From Symbiodinium natans (taxonomy: Eukaryota; Sar; Dinophyceae; Suessiales; Symbiodiniaceae), in assembly GCA_905221605.1 (NCBI GenBank), contig CAJNDS010000134.1, forward strand, positions 90,001-154,000: 64,000 bases of DNA. The letters are read 5' to 3'. The position numbers were made by a program, and so were the translations under genes. Below are positions 63,193 through 64,000 of the stretch, piece after piece (position 1 is the stretch's first letter; every line of letters begins with the position of its first letter). The notes below the pieces were generated by a model, which did not search any database, was not told the DNA's origin, and was given only the letters and a program-made list of their open reading frames with translations.

Positions 63193-64000
63193 AGCATCCG
63201 AGACATGAAAGTGCGAAGGCAGCCCATCGAGGATCCCGGCCCAAGCTTCAAAACGCGCACGGGACGTGGGCGGGAGCACGATTTGGCACCCCGAGACCAT
63301 TCCAAAGCCACTTCCTTCGTACCCTAAACCCCTAACCCTAATCCCTATAAACCCTAAACCCTAAACCCTACCCCCCTAACCCTAAACCCTATAAAATCCC
63401 ATAGGCTAACCAGGTTACTGGACAACTAAGCTTCATGAGCACCCAAAACACCTCACGAGGCGGACCCAGGGGATCTTTACTCGCTTGTGACTTCTGTGGC
63501 TCGCTTGTGACAGACATTTTCATGCTTTCTCGCTTGTGACTTTGTTTTTTTGGGCCGTCTCGCTTGTGACCTTGTCCTTGCTCACAGCCGAAAACCCCTG
63601 CGCAGGGCTCTAAAAATCGCTTCACTTGCTTGTGCCCTGTTTGTCGAAACCTAAGCTCTGCACCCGAAACCCTAAACCCGAAACTCACACAGCGAAGCTG
63701 TACACCTCAAACCCTCACCCTAGACCCTAAACAAATTCTAAACCCTGCACGCCCACCCCCCCACTGCTGTCTGAGTGGATATGGTTTGATGCAATGCGTC
63801 TTCTCCACACACCCCCTCCTACCCCCGTCCCCGCCTCAGTAAATATGGTCGTAATGCACCGTGCTGGTGAAACCACGTTATCATCCGCCCCTGCTGCGGT
63901 TGCCCTTGTGAAGCCACGTTATGATCAACCCCCCTGCCAGCCCGGCCAGCCCTTCCCAGCCAACCCCCCGCCTCAGTGGATTTTCAGTTGTGATGCACTG

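Larger units (their letters stand above)
62368..64000. other. Trailing region after EF-B of unit 5
   Basis: No C exon is found, although in units 1-4 it lies within about 420 nt of EF-B. The region has a family 1 element, a CCCTAAA array (63029-63192), four TCGCTTGTGAC motifs and, from about 63740, degenerate repeats with CCTCAGT, ATATGGT and AACCACGTTAT. Confidence 0.5.

Overview
This window looks like nuclear DNA from a dinoflagellate; I could not check this against a database. The reasons are these. Coding pieces are small exons on one strand only. Intron donors are a mixture of GT, GC and GA at otherwise homologous positions, and acceptors are almost always AG followed by G. TTTAGGG/CCCTAAA telomere-type tracts are scattered through introns and spacers on both strands (on the order of a hundred tracts by eye). 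The short CxxC...CxxC ribbon ending in FCRKCGxKRD resembles ribbons I associate with dinoflagellate proteins. No bacterial-style operon, rRNA, convincing tRNA, CRISPR array or viral gene was seen.

The window is a head-to-tail array of one exon-cassette unit. Measured from one long 'A' exon to the next, the units are U1 539-11820, U2 11821-30295, U3 30296-46389, U4 46390-59833 and U5 59834 to the window end (partial). U2 and U3 are very similar along most of their length, so they are a recent duplication. U1, U4 and U5 are older and more diverged. The exon order in a full unit is: A (Pro/Ala/Thr/Tyr-rich, YGAP repeats, 341-407 codons); EF-hand B (25 codons); C (NAVYAAPAPG repeats, about 400-470 codons); EF-hand G (25); D (short YGAP exon, about 165); EF-hand D (28); ribbon 1; a long spacer of roughly 6-9 kb; EF-hand F (29); ribbon 2; then the next A. 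Nearly every exon starts and ends in phase 0, so any exon can follow any other in frame. In U2, U3 and U4 ribbon 1 ends in an in-frame TAG. One coherent reading is therefore one gene per unit, running EF-F, ribbon 2, A, EF-B, C, EF-G, D, EF-D, ribbon 1, stop (about 1,190 residues if all exons are used). I could not identify a first exon with certainty. In U1, C and D are fused and EF-G is missing, the A exon has lost its splice acceptor, and ribbon 1 is open.

The predicted product has long, almost uncharged, mucin-like (Thr/Ser-Pro) and Tyr-periodic segments joined by single calcium-binding EF-hand loops and capped by a small probable zinc ribbon. No function is known to me; a calcium-responsive structural, surface or condensate-forming protein is inference only.

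The introns and spacers are unusually lively. They hold a TIR element of about 140 bp in a dozen copies; a 112-bp element with an exact empty site in the sister unit; a 1.3-kb element with long inverted ends; two short foldback elements; a 31-bp minisatellite of about 1.5 kb found in one unit only; GA/CT-rich tracts; and telomere-type tracts that can be seen inserted at points that are uninterrupted in paralogous introns. A 24-nt block with the form of a phase-0 micro-exon recurs in all eight introns that follow a free-standing A or C exon.
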